Shown: piece after piece, positions 4,780 through 5,107 of the stretch
How positions within the stretch are numbered: position 1 is the first letter of the stretch
Layout: the number at the start of each line of letters is the position of its first letter
DNA from: CAYNFT01 sp964396535
Lineage (GTDB): Bacteria; Chloroflexota; Dehalococcoidia; Dehalococcoidales; UBA2162
Direction of reading: 5' to 3'
Length of the DNA stretch: 5,107 nucleotides
Assembly (NCBI GenBank): GCA_964396535.1
Contig: CAYNFT010000122.1
Coordinates: 1-5,107 of the forward strand
The notes under the pieces: model-generated
Seen by the model: the letters and a program-made list of their open reading frames with translations, nothing else
What the model was told of the DNA's origin: nothing
Database searches by the model: none
Program-made: the position numbers and the translations under genes

Positions 4780-5107
4780 TTACCAGGCTTTGCTCAGGAT
4801 ACAGACGCCGTTGTTTCCGGCATATCCGTAGCTCTGGGCGAGTCCTATCTTGGGATCGTTTGTAATCTGCCTGCCGCCACCCTCTCCTCTCAGCTGGATA
4901 CCTATTTCGATAGTCTGCCAGAGGCCCTGGGCTACAGTGGCTTCACCAAAGGCGCCGAAGCCGCCGCTGGGACACACCGGAACCTTGCCATCCGGGACAT
5001 CGAAATAACCCTCCCTGAGCAGTTTGTCCGACCCGCCGTACTCAAGTTGTAATATCATATCCAGATAGGTAAGGTAATGCCATGAGCTGTTGTCCGGCAG
5101 CTCGACG
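4780..5107 (-). CDS. Thiolase-superfamily protein, C-terminal part
   Basis: The frame is open from the window edge to TAA at 4780-4782 and gives the last 108 residues; the N-terminal part, including any catalytic cysteine there, lies outside. The motif CPSGG is followed by FGAFGEATVAQG, then IEIGIQLRGEGGGRQI, and a closing GLAQSYGYAGNNGVCILSKAW-type end. This is the layout of the thiolase C-terminal domain in the SCP2/acetyl-CoA acetyltransferase-like branch. Classical thiolases have GHPxG after SGG, with a catalytic histidine; here it reads FGEA with no histidine. Such variants include retro-aldolase-like members such as Ltp2 of steroid side-chain breakdown, which work with a DUF35 partner. 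This protein may therefore not be a Claisen thiolase. A Met codon at 5058 is internal, since the conserved frame continues upstream of it. The epimerase-like gene follows by 33 bp. Confidence 0.85.
   Translation of the reverse strand, partial: VELPDNSSWHYLTYLDMILQLEYGGSDKLLREGYFDVPDGKVPVCPSGGFGAFGEATVAQGLWQTIEIGIQLRGEGGGRQITNDPKIGLAQSYGYAGNNGVCILSKAW

Overview
This window looks like part of an acyl-CoA degradation locus from a bacterium, probably an anaerobe or facultative anaerobe from an environmental lineage. The moderate base composition, strong AGGAGG-type ribosome binding sites, GTG and TTG starts, and the acyl-CoA dehydrogenase-etfB-etfA order would fit Chloroflexota (Dehalococcoidia-like), Desulfobacterota or a Peptococcaceae-like Firmicute. 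The sequence alone does not decide between these. No phage, transposase, CRISPR, tRNA or rRNA sequence was recognised.

Layout. Positions 1-459 (minus strand) hold the first 153 codons of an amidohydrolase-2 (ACMSD-like) family protein, cut by the window edge. Positions 460-878 are a divergent regulatory region. It has a near-consensus sigma-70 promoter firing left (TTGACA-17-TATACT), a weaker candidate firing right, and several short dyads. Positions 879-4042 (plus strand) carry three genes in a row: an acyl-CoA dehydrogenase, etfB and etfA. The gaps are 66-68 bp and each gene has a good Shine-Dalgarno sequence, so they are probably one operon. Positions 4043-4341 are a convergent intergenic region packed with structure: 37-bp tandem repeats, a terminator-like hairpin, a 13-bp perfect hairpin and G-rich direct repeats. 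Positions 4342-5107 (minus strand) carry a methylmalonyl-CoA epimerase-like VOC protein, preceded in its operon by the C-terminal 108 residues of a thiolase-superfamily protein that runs off the window.

How the genes may work together. The dehydrogenase would oxidise an acyl-CoA and pass electrons to the EtfAB flavoprotein. The thiolase-like protein would make or break a C-C bond on a CoA ester. The epimerase would act on a 2-methyl-branched or otherwise stereogenic CoA ester, classically methylmalonyl-CoA. The amidohydrolase could hydrolyse or decarboxylate a ring or carboxylate intermediate. The substrate cannot be named from this window.

The most notable observations are departures from canonical active sites. 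The dehydrogenase appears to have glycine at both usual positions for the catalytic glutamate and an altered flavin-contact motif. The thiolase-like protein has FGEA where classical thiolases have the GHP histidine motif. Together they suggest a pathway with non-standard chemistry, or subunits that need partners encoded outside the window. The ordered hairpin/repeat cluster between the convergent operons is the main non-coding feature.
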